Positions 50,343-60,130 of a stretch of DNA of 64,000 nucleotides are shown one piece after another. The notes under the pieces are model-generated. The model made no database searches, was not told the DNA's origin, and worked only from the letters and a program-made list of their open reading frames with translations. A program made the position numbers and the translations under genes. Origin of the DNA: Grimontia indica (GTDB taxonomy: Bacteria > Pseudomonadota > Gammaproteobacteria > Enterobacterales > Vibrionaceae); contig NZ_ANFM02000012.1 of the NCBI RefSeq assembly GCF_000333895.2, positions 1-64,000 of the forward strand, read 5' to 3'. How positions within the stretch are numbered: position 1 is the stretch's first letter; every line of letters begins with the position of its first letter.

Positions 50343-51446
50343 ATGACACCACTAGAGCAATACCATAACGACTTACAAAGACCGGACTTTTTTGAAGATG
50401 CTTCCCAACGCAATGCGGTTGAGAAACTGGAAGATCTTTATCATCGCCTGATAAAGAGGGCGCATGCGCCGGTTGAAAAACAAGGCTTTCTGGAATCCCT
50501 GTTTAAGAAGAAAACGCCAGTGAAAGCACCGGAAAAGGGTCTTTACTTCTGGGGTGGTGTTGGCCGTGGGAAAACTTATCTCGTTGATACCTTCTTCGAA
50601 AGCCTGCCGTTTGATAAGAAACTGCGGATGCACTTTCACCGCTTTATGCACCGTGTCCATCACGAGTTGAAGCTCCTTGATGGCGAGCAGGATCCTTTGC
50701 AGAAGATTGCCGATAAGCTCGCCGATGAAGCCCATATTCTTTGTTTTGATGAGTTTTTCGTTTCTGATATTACAGATGCGATGATATTAGGGACGCTGAT
50801 GGAAGCTTTGTTTGAGCGTGGGATCTGTTTGGTGGCAACGTCAAATATTGTTCCAGATGAACTCTACCGAAACGGCTTGCAACGTGCTCGATTCCTTCCT
50901 GCCATCGCCCTTATTAATCAGCATTGCGAAGTGGTGAACGTTGATGCGGGCACGGATTATCGCTTACGAACGTTGGAGCAGGCAGAGATCTTTCATTTTC
51001 CTTTAGATGAAGCTGCAGGCGAAAACCTCAAAGAGTACTTCTATAAGCTGGCCACCGAGCCATGTCATGAATCACTGGAAATTGAAATTAACAACCGAAA
51101 GCTGATCGCCGAGCGTGAAGCTGAAGGGGTAGTTCACTTTGAATTCGCCACGTTATGCGATAGTCCGCGTAGCCAATCTGACTATATAGAGATAGCTCGC
51201 CTTTACCACACGGTTTTACTGGCAAACGTACCGCAAATGGGCCTCTCAAAGGATGATGCTGCGCGTCGATTTATCGCGATGGTCGATGAATTCTACGAAA
51301 GACACGTGAAACTTATCATTTCCGCTGAGGTCGCCTTGAATTCACTGTACACAGATGGGCGCTTGTCATTCGAATTTAAGCGCTGCATTTCGCGTTTGAA
51401 GGAGATGCAAAGCCATGATTACTTGGCTTTGGAGCATCTTCCATAA
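50343..51446 (+). CDS. zapE: cell-division ATPase ZapE
   Basis: ZapE is a cytoplasmic AAA-like ATPase that associates with the Z-ring in late division and under stress. The 367-residue protein has Walker A GGVGRGKT (residues 71-78) and Walker B ILCFDEFFVSDITDA. It is encoded after a 181-bp divergent gap from zapG. Confidence 0.95.
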   Translation: MTPLEQYHNDLQRPDFFEDASQRNAVEKLEDLYHRLIKRAHAPVEKQGFLESLFKKKTPVKAPEKGLYFWGGVGRGKTYLVDTFFESLPFDKKLRMHFHRFMHRVHHELKLLDGEQDPLQKIADKLADEAHILCFDEFFVSDITDAMILGTLMEALFERGICLVATSNIVPDELYRNGLQRARFLPAIALINQHCEVVNVDAGTDYRLRTLEQAEIFHFPLDEAAGENLKEYFYKLATEPCHESLEIEINNRKLIAEREAEGVVHFEFATLCDSPRSQSDYIEIARLYHTVLLANVPQMGLSKDDAARRFIAMVDEFYERHVKLIISAEVALNSLYTDGRLSFEFKRCISRLKEMQSHDYLALEHLP

Positions 51447-51518
51447 CCAGTCTTGCGGTAATGACAGTATTGATAAAAATCCAATGGAGAAAAAGTCAGG
51501 ACTTTTTTTGAAAAAAAG

Positions 51519-51547
51519 GTGATTTTTTCTCCACCCTTCCTTATAAT
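51519..51547 (+). promoter_or_regulatory. promoter of rplM-rpsI
   Basis: A perfect -10 TATAAT (51542-51547) lies 17 bp after a weak -35 GTGATT (51519-51524). A C/G-rich discriminator (CCTGCGACCC) follows, typical of growth-rate-controlled ribosomal promoters. Transcription would start near 51553. Confidence 0.55.
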
Positions 51548-51552
51548 CCTGC

Positions 51553-51679
51553 GACCCACCGTTACTGTTGAAAGGCTTCGGCCGAGGGAACCACCACTCG
51601 AAGGGGTGCTGAATGGGCTCTTAACAGTGGGAGCGAGAGCTCCTTAAGTGAAATCTAAATTTATCGGGTAATTATTAGC
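51553..51679 (+). promoter_or_regulatory. structured leader of rplM mRNA
   Basis: The leader has a long-range pair ACTGTT (51564-51569) with AACAGT (51623-51628) enclosing a GGC-TTCG-GCC mini-hairpin (51574-51583). L13 represses its own operon in E. coli, so this leader is a candidate L13 operator. The fold is by eye only. Confidence 0.4.
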
Positions 51680-52108
51680 ATGAAAACATTCGTTGCTAAA
51701 CCAGAAACTGTAAAACGCGACTGGTACATTGTAGACGCAGAAGGTAAAACTCTGGGTCGTATCGCAACTGAAATCGCATCTCGTCTGCGTGGTAAGCACA
51801 AGCCGGAGTACACTCCGCACGTTGACACTGGTGACTACATCGTAGTTATCAACGCGGAAAAAGTTAAAGTAACTGGCGCGAAAACTACTGACAAGATGTA
51901 CTACCACCACTCTGGTTTCATGGGTGGCATCAAGTCAATCAGCTTCGACAAACTGATCGCTAAGAAACCAGAAATGGTTATCGAGCTTGCTGTTAAAGGT
52001 ATGCTACCACGCGGTCCTCTAGGTCGTGCAATGTACCGTAAACTGAAAGTTTACGCGGGCGCAGAGCACAAGCACGCGGCACAACAACCGCAAGTACTGG
52101 ACATCTAA
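51680..52108 (+). CDS. rplM: 50S ribosomal protein L13
   Basis: L13 is an early 50S assembly protein; the 142-residue length equals E. coli. The [20 protein letters not shown] start and the [20 protein letters not shown] segment are family hallmarks. It is followed 12 bp later by rpsI. Confidence 0.99.
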   Translation: MKTFVAKPETVKRDWYIVDAEGKTLGRIATEIASRLRGKHKPEYTPHVDTGDYIVVINAEKVKVTGAKTTDKMYYHHSGFMGGIKSISFDKLIAKKPEMVIELAVKGMLPRGPLGRAMYRKLKVYAGAEHKHAAQQPQVLDI

Positions 52109-52120
52109 GGGGACTTCAAA

Positions 52121-52510
52121 ATGGCAGAACAATACTACGGCACAGGTCGTCGCAAAAGCTCCGCAGCTCGTGTATTCATCAAGCCGGGCAGCGGTAACAT
52201 CGTAATCAACAAGCGTTCTCTGGAAACCTACTTCGGTCGTCCAACCGCTCGCATGGTTGTTATGCAACCTCTTGAGCTGGTAGAGATGACTGAGAAGCTG
52301 GACCTGTACATCACCGTTGCTGGTGGTGGTATCTCTGGTCAAGCAGGTGCGATCCGCCACGGTATCACCCGTGCGCTGATGGAATACGATGAGACTCTGC
52401 GTCCTGCACTGCGCGCAGCTGGCTTCGTTACTCGTGACGCACGTCGCGTTGAACGTAAGAAAGTTGGTCTGCGTAAAGCACGTCGTCGTCCACAATTCTC
52501 TAAGCGTTAA
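52121..52510 (+). CDS. rpsI: 30S ribosomal protein S9
   Basis: S9 reaches the P-site tRNA with its C-terminal tail, here ending RRRPQFSKR. Length is 129 residues against 130 in E. coli. The start [16 protein letters not shown] is diagnostic. Confidence 0.99.
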   Translation: MAEQYYGTGRRKSSAARVFIKPGSGNIVINKRSLETYFGRPTARMVVMQPLELVEMTEKLDLYITVAGGGISGQAGAIRHGITRALMEYDETLRPALRAAGFVTRDARRVERKKVGLRKARRRPQFSKR

Positions 52511-52542
52511 TTCGCTTCCGGATTATCCGGGAATTCTGGTCC

Positions 52543-52573
52543 AAAAAGCCTGGCTTATGCCGGGCTTTTTATT
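52543..52573 (+). terminator. terminator of rplM-rpsI
   Basis: The stem AAAAAGCCTGGC / GCCGGGCTTTTT with a short loop is followed by T-rich sequence, 33 bp after the S9 stop. Confidence 0.85.
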
Positions 52574-52729
52574 ATCTTCATTCAGGCATTTACCCCTCCC
52601 GTCAATGCGCGAACTGTGCGCTTGTCCCCAATTTCCTCATTTTGACATTTCCGCAAATTTTTTCTTTTTTGGCAGTTAGTTAAAAAAACGGTGTATACCT
52701 CACATTTGTTACAAAAAGGTAGCTTTATC

Positions 52730-52758
52730 TTGTCAAAAAGTGGGGTTTTCCTTATCAT
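52730..52758 (+). promoter_or_regulatory. probable sigma70 promoter of petABC
   Basis: The -35 TTGTCA (52730-52735) and -10 TATCAT (52753-52758) are 17 bp apart, each a 5/6 match. A start near 52765 would give a leader of about 138 bases. The rest of the 392-bp gap between rpsI and petA shows the rpsI terminator but no other gene. Confidence 0.55.
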
Positions 52759-52902
52759 TTAGGCGACGTATTAATAGGTTTTTGTTAGATAAACCACCCG
52801 TTTCTACGTGAGAAAAATACTTAATTTGAGTTAGCCGTACGCTCCAGGGACGCATAAGGAATGTTATAAGAATCCATGCGGGAGCACATGGGAGAATGTT
52901 GG

Positions 52903-53493
52903 ATGAGCAATGCGCCAGTGAATTCCGGCCGACGCCGTTTCCTGACTCTATCAACCGCTGTGGTTGGTGGTGTGGGTGCAGCAGCAGTCGCTGTACCTTT
53001 TATCAAGTCATGGAACCCTAGCGCCAAAGCAAAGGCTGCCGGTGCCCCGGTCGAAGTCGATGTGAGTAAGATTGAAGAAGGTCAGTTAGTCAGGGTTATT
53101 TGGCAGGGCAAGCCGGTCTGGGTTGTTCGCCGTAGTGAGCAGACGCTGGAAACGTTGAATGAGATTGGTGAGCAACTTCGCGACCCTGAATCTCTCGAAC
53201 CACAGCAACCTGAATATGTTGTTAACGCCTACCGTTCAGTAAAACCTGAAATTTTTGTTGCTGTTGGTCTGTGTACCCACCTGGGTTGTTCGCCAACGTA
53301 TCTGCCTGATAGCTTTGGTGAGCAGGTTGAAGGGGTTTCTTCTGGTTTCTTCTGCCCTTGCCACGGCTCTAAGTTTGATATGGCTGGCCGTGTATTTAAG
53401 AGTGTGCCAGCGCCACTTAATCTGGTTGTTCCACCTTACACGTACCTTAACGATAACCGTATTTTGGTTGGCGCAGATGAGGGGACAGCGTAA
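52903..53493 (+). CDS. petA: cytochrome bc1 Rieske iron-sulfur subunit
   Basis: PetA is the Rieske subunit of ubiquinol:cytochrome c reductase. The 196-residue protein has a twin-arginine signal/anchor (GRRRFLTLST, about residues 9-18, then a hydrophobic helix) and the [2Fe-2S] motifs CTHLGC and CPCHGS. The ATG at 52903 was chosen over an upstream in-frame ATG at 52876 because it places the Tat motif near the N-terminus. It overlaps petB by one base. Confidence 0.95.
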   Translation: MSNAPVNSGRRRFLTLSTAVVGGVGAAAVAVPFIKSWNPSAKAKAAGAPVEVDVSKIEEGQLVRVIWQGKPVWVVRRSEQTLETLNEIGEQLRDPESLEPQQPEYVVNAYRSVKPEIFVAVGLCTHLGCSPTYLPDSFGEQVEGVSSGFFCPCHGSKFDMAGRVFKSVPAPLNLVVPPYTYLNDNRILVGADEGTA

Positions 53494-54758
53494 TGGAAAA
53501 CTTGATTAACTGGTTCGAGAAACGCCTTCCAGCGATGAATGCTTATAAAAAGCATTTGTCTGAATACCCAATGCCGAAAAACTTTAACTTCTGGTACCTG
53601 TTTGGCTCTTTGGCCATGCTGGTATTGGTCAATCAGCTTTTAACCGGCATTTGGCTGACCATGAGCTATAACCCTTCTGCAGAAGGTGCTTTTGCGTCAA
53701 TTGAATATATTATGCGAGATGTGGAATACGGATGGCTGCTGCGCTACATGCACTCCACCGGTGCTTCTGCGTTCTTCGTGGTCGTTTATCTGCACATGTT
53801 CCGTGGTCTGATTTATGGTTCGTACCAGAAGCCACGCGAGCTTCTGTGGATTTTCGGTATGTTGATCTTCCTGGCACTGATGGCGGAAGCTTTCATGGGC
53901 TACCTGCTGCCATGGGGTCAGATGTCTTATTGGGGCGCACAGGTAATCATTTCCCTGTTTGGTGCGATTCCGGTTATCGGTGACGACCTGACATTGTGGA
54001 TTCGTGGTGACTACGTTCTGTCTGGTGCAACACTGAACCGTTTCTTTGCGCTTCATGTTGTTGCTTTACCTATCGTTATTCTGCTGCTGGTTGTGCTGCA
54101 CATTCTGGCGCTGCACGAAGTGGGTTCAAACAACCCGGATGGTATTGAGACCAAGTTGCCTAAGGGCACTAAAGGTGAAGGTTACGAAACCCAGTTCCCA
54201 TTCCACGAGTACTACACCAAGAAGTACGACATCATCGATTCTGTGCCTTTCCACCCTTACGGTACGGTGAAAGATCTGATTGGTGTGGGTCTGTTCGGTA
54301 TTCTGTTTGCTTACGTTATCTTCTTCAATCCAGAGATGGGCGGTTACTTCCTTGAGCCACCTAACTTTGAAGCAGCTAACCCGCTGAAGACACCAGAGCA
54401 CATTGCGCCAGTGTGGTACTTCACCCCATTCTACGCCATCCTCCGTGCAGTTCCTGACAAACTGTTGGGTGTTGTAATGATGGGCCTCTCCATCGCTGTT
54501 CTGTTCCTGCTGCCATGGCTGGATCGCTGTAAGGTACGTTCTTACCGTTACCGCAGCAAAATCCACCTGGCAAACATTGCGCAGTTTACTGTTTCGTTCA
54601 TTGCGCTGGGTATTCTGGGTGCGCTGCCAGCAACCCCAACTTATACCCTGTTGGCACAGATCTTTAGCTTTGGTTACTTCATGTTCTTCGTCGCGCTGTT
54701 CTTCTACAGTAAAAACGAAGCGACGAAACCATTACCGGAGAGGGTGAACTACAAATGA
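53493..54758 (+). CDS. petB: cytochrome b of the bc1 complex
   Basis: PetB is the di-haem quinol-oxidising subunit. The 421-residue polytopic protein shows the GAS-like LLRYMHSTGASAFF loop, the haem His pairs (YLHMFRGLIYGS and HVVALPIVILLLVVLHILALHEVGSNNPDG) and the Qo PEWY-like PVWYFTPFYA. It overlaps petC by four bases. Confidence 0.97.
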   Translation: MENLINWFEKRLPAMNAYKKHLSEYPMPKNFNFWYLFGSLAMLVLVNQLLTGIWLTMSYNPSAEGAFASIEYIMRDVEYGWLLRYMHSTGASAFFVVVYLHMFRGLIYGSYQKPRELLWIFGMLIFLALMAEAFMGYLLPWGQMSYWGAQVIISLFGAIPVIGDDLTLWIRGDYVLSGATLNRFFALHVVALPIVILLLVVLHILALHEVGSNNPDGIETKLPKGTKGEGYETQFPFHEYYTKKYDIIDSVPFHPYGTVKDLIGVGLFGILFAYVIFFNPEMGGYFLEPPNFEAANPLKTPEHIAPVWYFTPFYAILRAVPDKLLGVVMMGLSIAVLFLLPWLDRCKVRSYRYRSKIHLANIAQFTVSFIALGILGALPATPTYTLLAQIFSFGYFMFFVALFFYSKNEATKPLPERVNYK

Positions 54759-55492
54759 AGAAGTGGATAGTAATGCTGTTTGCTCTGCTGCCTTCTCTGG
54801 CGATGGCGGCGGGTCCAAGCATTCCATTGGATGCAGCAAACAACGATTTGTCAGATAAAGCATCATTGCAAAACGGTGCCAAGCTTTTCATGAACTACTG
54901 TTTTGGCTGTCATGCCACTCAGTACCAGCGCTATGAGCGTATCTCAGAAGACTTGGATATCCCGAAAGAACTGATGCTGGAAAATCTGGTTTTTGACAGC
55001 AATGCGAAAATCGGTGATCTGGTGACCAATGCGATGACCGCAGAAGATGGTGCGACCTTCTTTGGCGGCCCGGCACCAGACCTAACGTTGGTTGCTCGTG
55101 TTCGTGGTACAGACTGGATTTACACCTACCTGCGTTCTTTCTACCAAGATGACTCTCGTCCGTTTGGTGTGAACAACTCAGTGTTCCCTAGCGTGGGTAT
55201 GCCTCACGTATTGGAAGAGCTTCAAGGTACACCTGTTAAGCAGTACAAAACGGTACTGGTTGATGGTGAACAGGTTCAGGAGTTCATCGGTATCGAATCA
55301 TTGGGTAACGGTGAGTTGAGCCCTGAAGAGTACGATGACGCGGTCCGTGACTTGGTGAACTTCCTTGAGTACTCAGGTGAGCCTAACAAGCTTGAGCGTC
55401 AGCAAATGGGTTACTGGGTGATTGGCTTTATGGTCATTTTCCTCATCCTAGCCATTTTGCTCAAGAAAGAGTATTGGCGTGACGTTCACTGA
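54755..55492 (+). CDS. petC: cytochrome c1 of the bc1 complex
   Basis: PetC carries the covalently bound haem and passes electrons to cytochrome c. The 245-residue protein has a signal peptide (ending AMAA), the haem motif CFGCH (NYCFGCHATQY) and a C-terminal membrane anchor (YWVIGFMVIFLILAILLKKEYW). A strong terminator follows. Confidence 0.96.
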   Translation: MKKWIVMLFALLPSLAMAAGPSIPLDAANNDLSDKASLQNGAKLFMNYCFGCHATQYQRYERISEDLDIPKELMLENLVFDSNAKIGDLVTNAMTAEDGATFFGGPAPDLTLVARVRGTDWIYTYLRSFYQDDSRPFGVNNSVFPSVGMPHVLEELQGTPVKQYKTVLVDGEQVQEFIGIESLGNGELSPEEYDDAVRDLVNFLEYSGEPNKLERQQMGYWVIGFMVIFLILAILLKKEYWRDVH

Positions 55493-55519
55493 TCGGTTAA
55501 TCTAGTGAGTTGCTGATCC

Positions 55520-55552
55520 ACAATGGGAGCAGGTGCTCCCATTGTTTTTTCT
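55520..55552 (+). terminator. terminator of petABC
   Basis: The 11-bp stem ACAATGGGAGC / GCTCCCATTGT with a 4-base loop is followed by a T-run. Confidence 0.85.
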
Positions 55553-55578
55553 ATAGATGAAACATTCTGGAGGGGTTA

Positions 55579-56214
55579 ATGGCTGTTGCTGCCAATAAAC
55601 GCTCGGTGATGACGTTGTATTCAGACGCATCAGACATGTATAGCCATCAGGTTCGCATCGTTCTGGCAGAGAAAGGTGTGACATACGAGATTGAGCTTGT
55701 TGATCCAAATAACCTGCCAGAGGATTTACTCGATCTGAATCCGTATAACTCGGTTCCGACTCTGGTTGACCGTGAGTTGGCGTTGTATAACGCAAACATC
55801 ATCATGGAATACCTGGATGAGCGTTTTCCACATCCGCCGCTGATGCCGGTTTACCCGGTAGCACGTGGTAACAGCCGTCTGATGATGTACCGCATCGAAC
55901 GTAACTGGTACACACTGGCTGAGAAAATTGAAAAAGGCAATGCAGAAGAAGCCGACAAAGCGCGTCGTCAATTGCGTGAAGAGCTTTTGGCTCTTGCTCC
56001 TGTGTTTGCCGAGTATCCGTTCTTCATGAGCGAAGAGTTTAGCTTGGTTGATTGCTACCTGGCTCCGCTGCTGTGGCGTTTGCCGGTAATGGGCATCGAA
56101 CTGAGCGGTCCTGGCGCTAAAGAAGTGAAAACTTACATGGCGCGCGTATTTGAACGTGATTCATTCCTGGCTTCTCTGACTGAAGCTGAGCGTGAGATGC
56201 GTCTGGCGCAATAA
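55579..56214 (+). CDS. sspA: stringent starvation protein SspA
   Basis: SspA is a glutathione-S-transferase-fold protein that binds RNA polymerase and adjusts stationary-phase transcription. The 211-residue protein has the N-terminal thioredoxin-like part (MTLYSDASDMYSHQVRIVLAEKGV) and a helical C-domain. It overlaps sspB by one base. A clear GGAGGGG ribosome binding site precedes it. Confidence 0.96.
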   Translation: MAVAANKRSVMTLYSDASDMYSHQVRIVLAEKGVTYEIELVDPNNLPEDLLDLNPYNSVPTLVDRELALYNANIIMEYLDERFPHPPLMPVYPVARGNSRLMMYRIERNWYTLAEKIEKGNAEEADKARRQLREELLALAPVFAEYPFFMSEEFSLVDCYLAPLLWRLPVMGIELSGPGAKEVKTYMARVFERDSFLASLTEAEREMRLAQ

Positions 56215-56696
56215 TGAGCGACATCAATCTCAAGCCTCGACGCCCGTATCTGTTACGGGCGTTTTACGACTGGTTACTCGACAACGATCTGACGCCACAC
56301 TTGGTTGTGGATGCAACCATGCCCTACGTGAATGTACCTTTTGAGTACGTACAGGATGGACAGATCGTATTGAACGTTGCACCGCGTGCGGTTGGCAACC
56401 TTGAATTGGGTAATGACGAAGTCAGTTTCAATGCACGATTCGGTGGTCGACCGATGCTGGTGACTGTGCCTATGTATGCTGTGATGGCAATTTATGCACG
56501 TGAAAATGGTGCTGGCACCATGTTCGATCCAGAGCCAGCATACGATGAAGAGCTGGAGCGCATTGAATCTGAACCGGAACTCAATGCTGTCGATGAAGTA
56601 CAGGAAGACGTTGAAACTGTTGTGGAGACTGATGAGCCAACTTCAGAACCAGCGCAGAAACCGAAAGGTCGTCCGACGCTAACCGTCGTCAAATAA
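56214..56696 (+). CDS. sspB: ClpXP adaptor SspB
   Basis: SspB delivers ssrA-tagged proteins to ClpXP. The 160-residue protein has the substrate-binding domain (about residues 5-110), a Glu/Asp-rich disordered linker and the C-terminal ClpX-binding tail GRPTLTVVK. It overlaps sspA and is followed by a bidirectional terminator. Confidence 0.96.
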   Translation: MSDINLKPRRPYLLRAFYDWLLDNDLTPHLVVDATMPYVNVPFEYVQDGQIVLNVAPRAVGNLELGNDEVSFNARFGGRPMLVTVPMYAVMAIYARENGAGTMFDPEPAYDEELERIESEPELNAVDEVQEDVETVVETDEPTSEPAQKPKGRPTLTVVK

Positions 56697-56720
56697 AAAA
56701 GCAGCCTAGGCTGCTTTTTT
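56695..56720. terminator. bidirectional terminator, sspB and dolP
   Basis: A-run, GCAGCC-TA-GGCTGC and T-run form a symmetric hairpin that serves the convergent sspB and dolP genes. Confidence 0.8.
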
Positions 56721-56736
56721 CATGTCTGAATCTGGC

Positions 56737-57285
56737 TTACTCGCTGATCGAACTTGGCTCGTAATACTGAAAGCCTTTTATAACCTGCTTAACACCACTC
56801 AAGTTACGGGCGATTTCCGTGGCTTCATCGGCTTGCTCGCGGGTGACATAGCCTAGCAAAAAGACCTCGCTGTCTTCTGTGATCACTTTGATGTTCACGT
56901 TACGGATCTTCTTACTGCCGATGAGCGCAGATTTCACCTTGGTAGTGATCCAGGTGTCTTTAGACACATCACCCACAGACAACGGCGCCTTGATGCGTAT
57001 TTGGTCGTAGATGGTCTCTACGCCTTCGAGTTCTCGAACTTTAGTCACGATAGCGTTTTTGAGGTCTTCGGTTTTCGCCTGACCAATCAATAGCAGTTTG
57101 CCATCGTAGGAAACGGCGTTAACACGGGTATCGCCTTTAAAAGGGGCTTTATTAACTATCCCGGCTACTTCCATTCCTAGTTGTGTGTCTTGCCATTCCG
57201 TCTTCGCGGTACGGGTATCCTGCTCGTAAATCGCGGAACAGGCACTCAACCCCAATACTGCTGCAAGTAAAAGCGCCTTTTTCAT
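56737..57285 (-). CDS. dolP: outer-membrane lipoprotein DolP (YraP)
   Basis: DolP is a lipoprotein with two BON domains that supports outer-membrane integrity and amidase activation at the septum. The 182-residue protein has the lipobox LSAC (Cys16) and BON domains at about 40-110 and 115-182. It lies next to diaA, as in E. coli, and sigma-E control is known there. Confidence 0.93.
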   Translation of the reverse strand: MKKALLLAAVLGLSACSAIYEQDTRTAKTEWQDTQLGMEVAGIVNKAPFKGDTRVNAVSYDGKLLLIGQAKTEDLKNAIVTKVRELEGVETIYDQIRIKAPLSVGDVSKDTWITTKVKSALIGSKKIRNVNIKVITEDSEVFLLGYVTREQADEATEIARNLSGVKQVIKGFQYYEPSSISE

Positions 57286-57287
57286 GG

Positions 57288-57881
<594 letters not shown>

Positions 57882-58250
57882 TTACCCTTCAAATACGATA
57901 TTTTTCATCCAGTTTACCGAGTTTACGTTGCCTTCAAAAGTCACGGCATCAAATCTAAACTCGGTATGTGTCGCGGACAGGCCATTTTTCGCCAGCCACA
58001 AATAGGCCGCCTTGAGCATGCGCTGTTGTTTTTGTGGAGAAATACTGGCTGCGGCGCCACCATAGGTGGTTTGGTTGCGGTATTTGACCTCAACGAAAAC
58101 GAGGCAGTTTTGCTCCCGCATGATGATATCCAATTCGCCGCCCTTGAAGCGGGCATTCTTTTCGATGGTCTTAAGACCCTGCCGCTCGAGAAAGCGGCAG
58201 GCTTGTGTTTCGTAGTGATCGCCGGTTTGCTTTTTACTTAACCGAAACAA
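57882..58250 (-). CDS. yraN: YraN, UPF0102 nuclease-like protein
   Basis: YraN is an uncharacterised protein with a restriction-nuclease-like core (GGELDIIMREQNCLVFVEVKYR and YGGAAAS segments). No ATG gives the family length. I place the start at TTG 58250, 122 residues beginning LFRLSKKQTGDHYE, with GGGG about 10 bases upstream. The 17 bases then overlap the 3' end of lpoA. An in-frame TTG at 58265 is the alternative. Confidence 0.8.
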   Translation of the reverse strand: MFRLSKKQTGDHYETQACRFLERQGLKTIEKNARFKGGELDIIMREQNCLVFVEVKYRNQTTYGGAAASISPQKQQRMLKAAYLWLAKNGLSATHTEFRFDAVTFEGNVNSVNWMKNIVFEG

Positions 58251-60069
58251 TCCCCTGATCCCCAAACATTGCCCAGGAAACACTACGGTTGACGGTACAG
58301 TAATCACCCAGTGACAATTCACCTGACAACCCTTCAAAGCGGTATTCCGGCAATGCTTGCATCTGAGGAAGTGCTTCAATCAACGCATACGCGTCCATCC
58401 CCAGTGCGTAAAGGCGAGTCATGCCATTATCCAGCCCTGGCCAGAGTTGGTTGAAGCGCGCGGCGGTAGGATTGTTGGGCTCAACCAGAAGTGGAACGTC
58501 ACTGAATTCGATACCGCGAAGCTCCCCAATTTCGCCAACACCGTTCACACGGTTGTTAGAGCGTGAGCTTGAGTACAATTTCGGCGGTTGAACGTCTGGG
58601 TTGATGGCGACTTCAATGAATGGCTTAAGCAGCGTGAGTTCGCCTGCGTTGGCAACAAGGTAAACGGCATCAACATCGCGGCGGCTGCGCTGCTCTGATT
58701 CCATTTCCATTCCCAGAAGTTGTTGCATCTGCTGAATACGCCCTTGGCTCTCTGTTAAGCCAAATACGCGTTGGACGGTCTTCTGCATGGCTGCACGGTT
58801 TTTGAAAAACTCAATTTCTGCAGGCTCGCCGGTTTGCTCTTCCCACTGTTTAGAGAAGGCTTCACTGACGCGTCGACCAAAGCCATTGTCCGGGGCAATC
58901 ACCAATGGGTATTGGTGCTTGTTCTGTTCAATATGCAATGCTGCTTGCTCAGCTTCCTGCTCTGGTGAGAGTGTGAAGAAGCAGGTGTTTGCTGCGCCGT
59001 CTTCCTCTCTAGGGATATTCAGAGCAAGCGTTGGAATCGCGTTCTGGCTCACTGTCAGAAACTCTTCCACTTTGTCTTTGCGAAGAGGGCCGATAGCAAA
59101 CTGAATGCCATCAGTACGCATTTGGTTGACGATGTCAGTCATTGACAGTCCGTTGGTGTCGTAGAACATCACTGAAGGCGCAGTATTGCCCGAATCATCA
59201 TCCAGCAGCGCTTGTACCAAACCATTACGAATTGCTTCACCCTGTGCCGCGAACTTGTCGCTCAGAGGCAGCATCACACCGATGCGGTCAGGGCGAAGGA
59301 TCTCCATCGACTGAAGTGCAGTCAGATCGTTCGGTAGGTAGCGGTTAGCCGGGTGAGATGGGTTGGCTGCCAGCCATTGGTTCAGCGCTTCTTGTTGCTG
59401 AGCAGGACGACCTGAGTAACGGCGCAAGAGGTTCACCAGCTCGACCCAGCCATTCAGGACTGGATTGGTGGTTGCAGACAGAGAGCTCAGCTCTGAAGGT
59501 GGCATTTTCACCAGCAGTGTCCAAACGTTTTCCCAGTTCTGCTGCTTATCGTAGTTGTCCGTAATGTAAGGAGAGCCTTCGGCATAAGAGAGCACAGCAC
59601 CTGGCATGTTGCCCAGTGCTTCATAAAGTTCACCTTTCAACAGGTAATAGCGCTGGTATTGAATAGCCGGAATACCCCAAGATGGCTGGAAGTTCAGGTT
59701 ATCAACCGCGGTCTGCAGATCGCCTTTTTGCTGAGATAACAAGGCGCGGTTCAGTTGCCATTCGGAAAGTTGCAGTGGGGTCAGTGGCAGTTTTGCCAAA
59801 CGACTGACTAAAACGTCTGCTTGTGCGTACTGTTTTTCAGCAATCAGTGCTTTTAACGCCAACAGATACCAGTCAGCTTTTGCTTCTCCGGTTTCGGTTT
59901 CTGCTTTTAGCAAATAGAAAGTCGATGACTCCAGCGCCGGCGCTGTGATGTCATATTGCGGTCCTTGCTCAACAGGTGGTGTGGTGGTACACGCCGAAAG
60001 CACCAATGCCAGCGCGATTGGTGGAAGAACTCGTGATACACTTTTGCACTTATGGGTTATTTTACGCAT
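58234..60069 (-). CDS. lpoA: outer-membrane activator of PBP1a, LpoA
   Basis: LpoA is the outer-membrane lipoprotein that activates the penicillin-binding protein PBP1a. The 611-residue protein has a lipoprotein signal ending LVLSAC, an N-terminal TPR-like domain (about residues 40-230) and a C-terminal periplasmic-binding-like domain (RIGVMLPLSDKFA onward). The ATG at 60069 stands six bases after AGAAG. An ATG at 60075 directly abuts that motif. It is divergent from rsmI. Confidence 0.94.
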   Translation of the reverse strand: MRKITHKCKSVSRVLPPIALALVLSACTTTPPVEQGPQYDITAPALESSTFYLLKAETETGEAKADWYLLALKALIAEKQYAQADVLVSRLAKLPLTPLQLSEWQLNRALLSQQKGDLQTAVDNLNFQPSWGIPAIQYQRYYLLKGELYEALGNMPGAVLSYAEGSPYITDNYDKQQNWENVWTLLVKMPPSELSSLSATTNPVLNGWVELVNLLRRYSGRPAQQQEALNQWLAANPSHPANRYLPNDLTALQSMEILRPDRIGVMLPLSDKFAAQGEAIRNGLVQALLDDDSGNTAPSVMFYDTNGLSMTDIVNQMRTDGIQFAIGPLRKDKVEEFLTVSQNAIPTLALNIPREEDGAANTCFFTLSPEQEAEQAALHIEQNKHQYPLVIAPDNGFGRRVSEAFSKQWEEQTGEPAEIEFFKNRAAMQKTVQRVFGLTESQGRIQQMQQLLGMEMESEQRSRRDVDAVYLVANAGELTLLKPFIEVAINPDVQPPKLYSSSRSNNRVNGVGEIGELRGIEFSDVPLLVEPNNPTAARFNQLWPGLDNGMTRLYALGMDAYALIEALPQMQALPEYRFEGLSGELSLGDYCTVNRSVSWAMFGDQGIVSVK

Positions 60070-60130
60070 GAACATCTTCTGTCCGTAACTTGTTGCCCTC
60101 TATATTAATCGCCGAAGGGTTGTGAAACAA

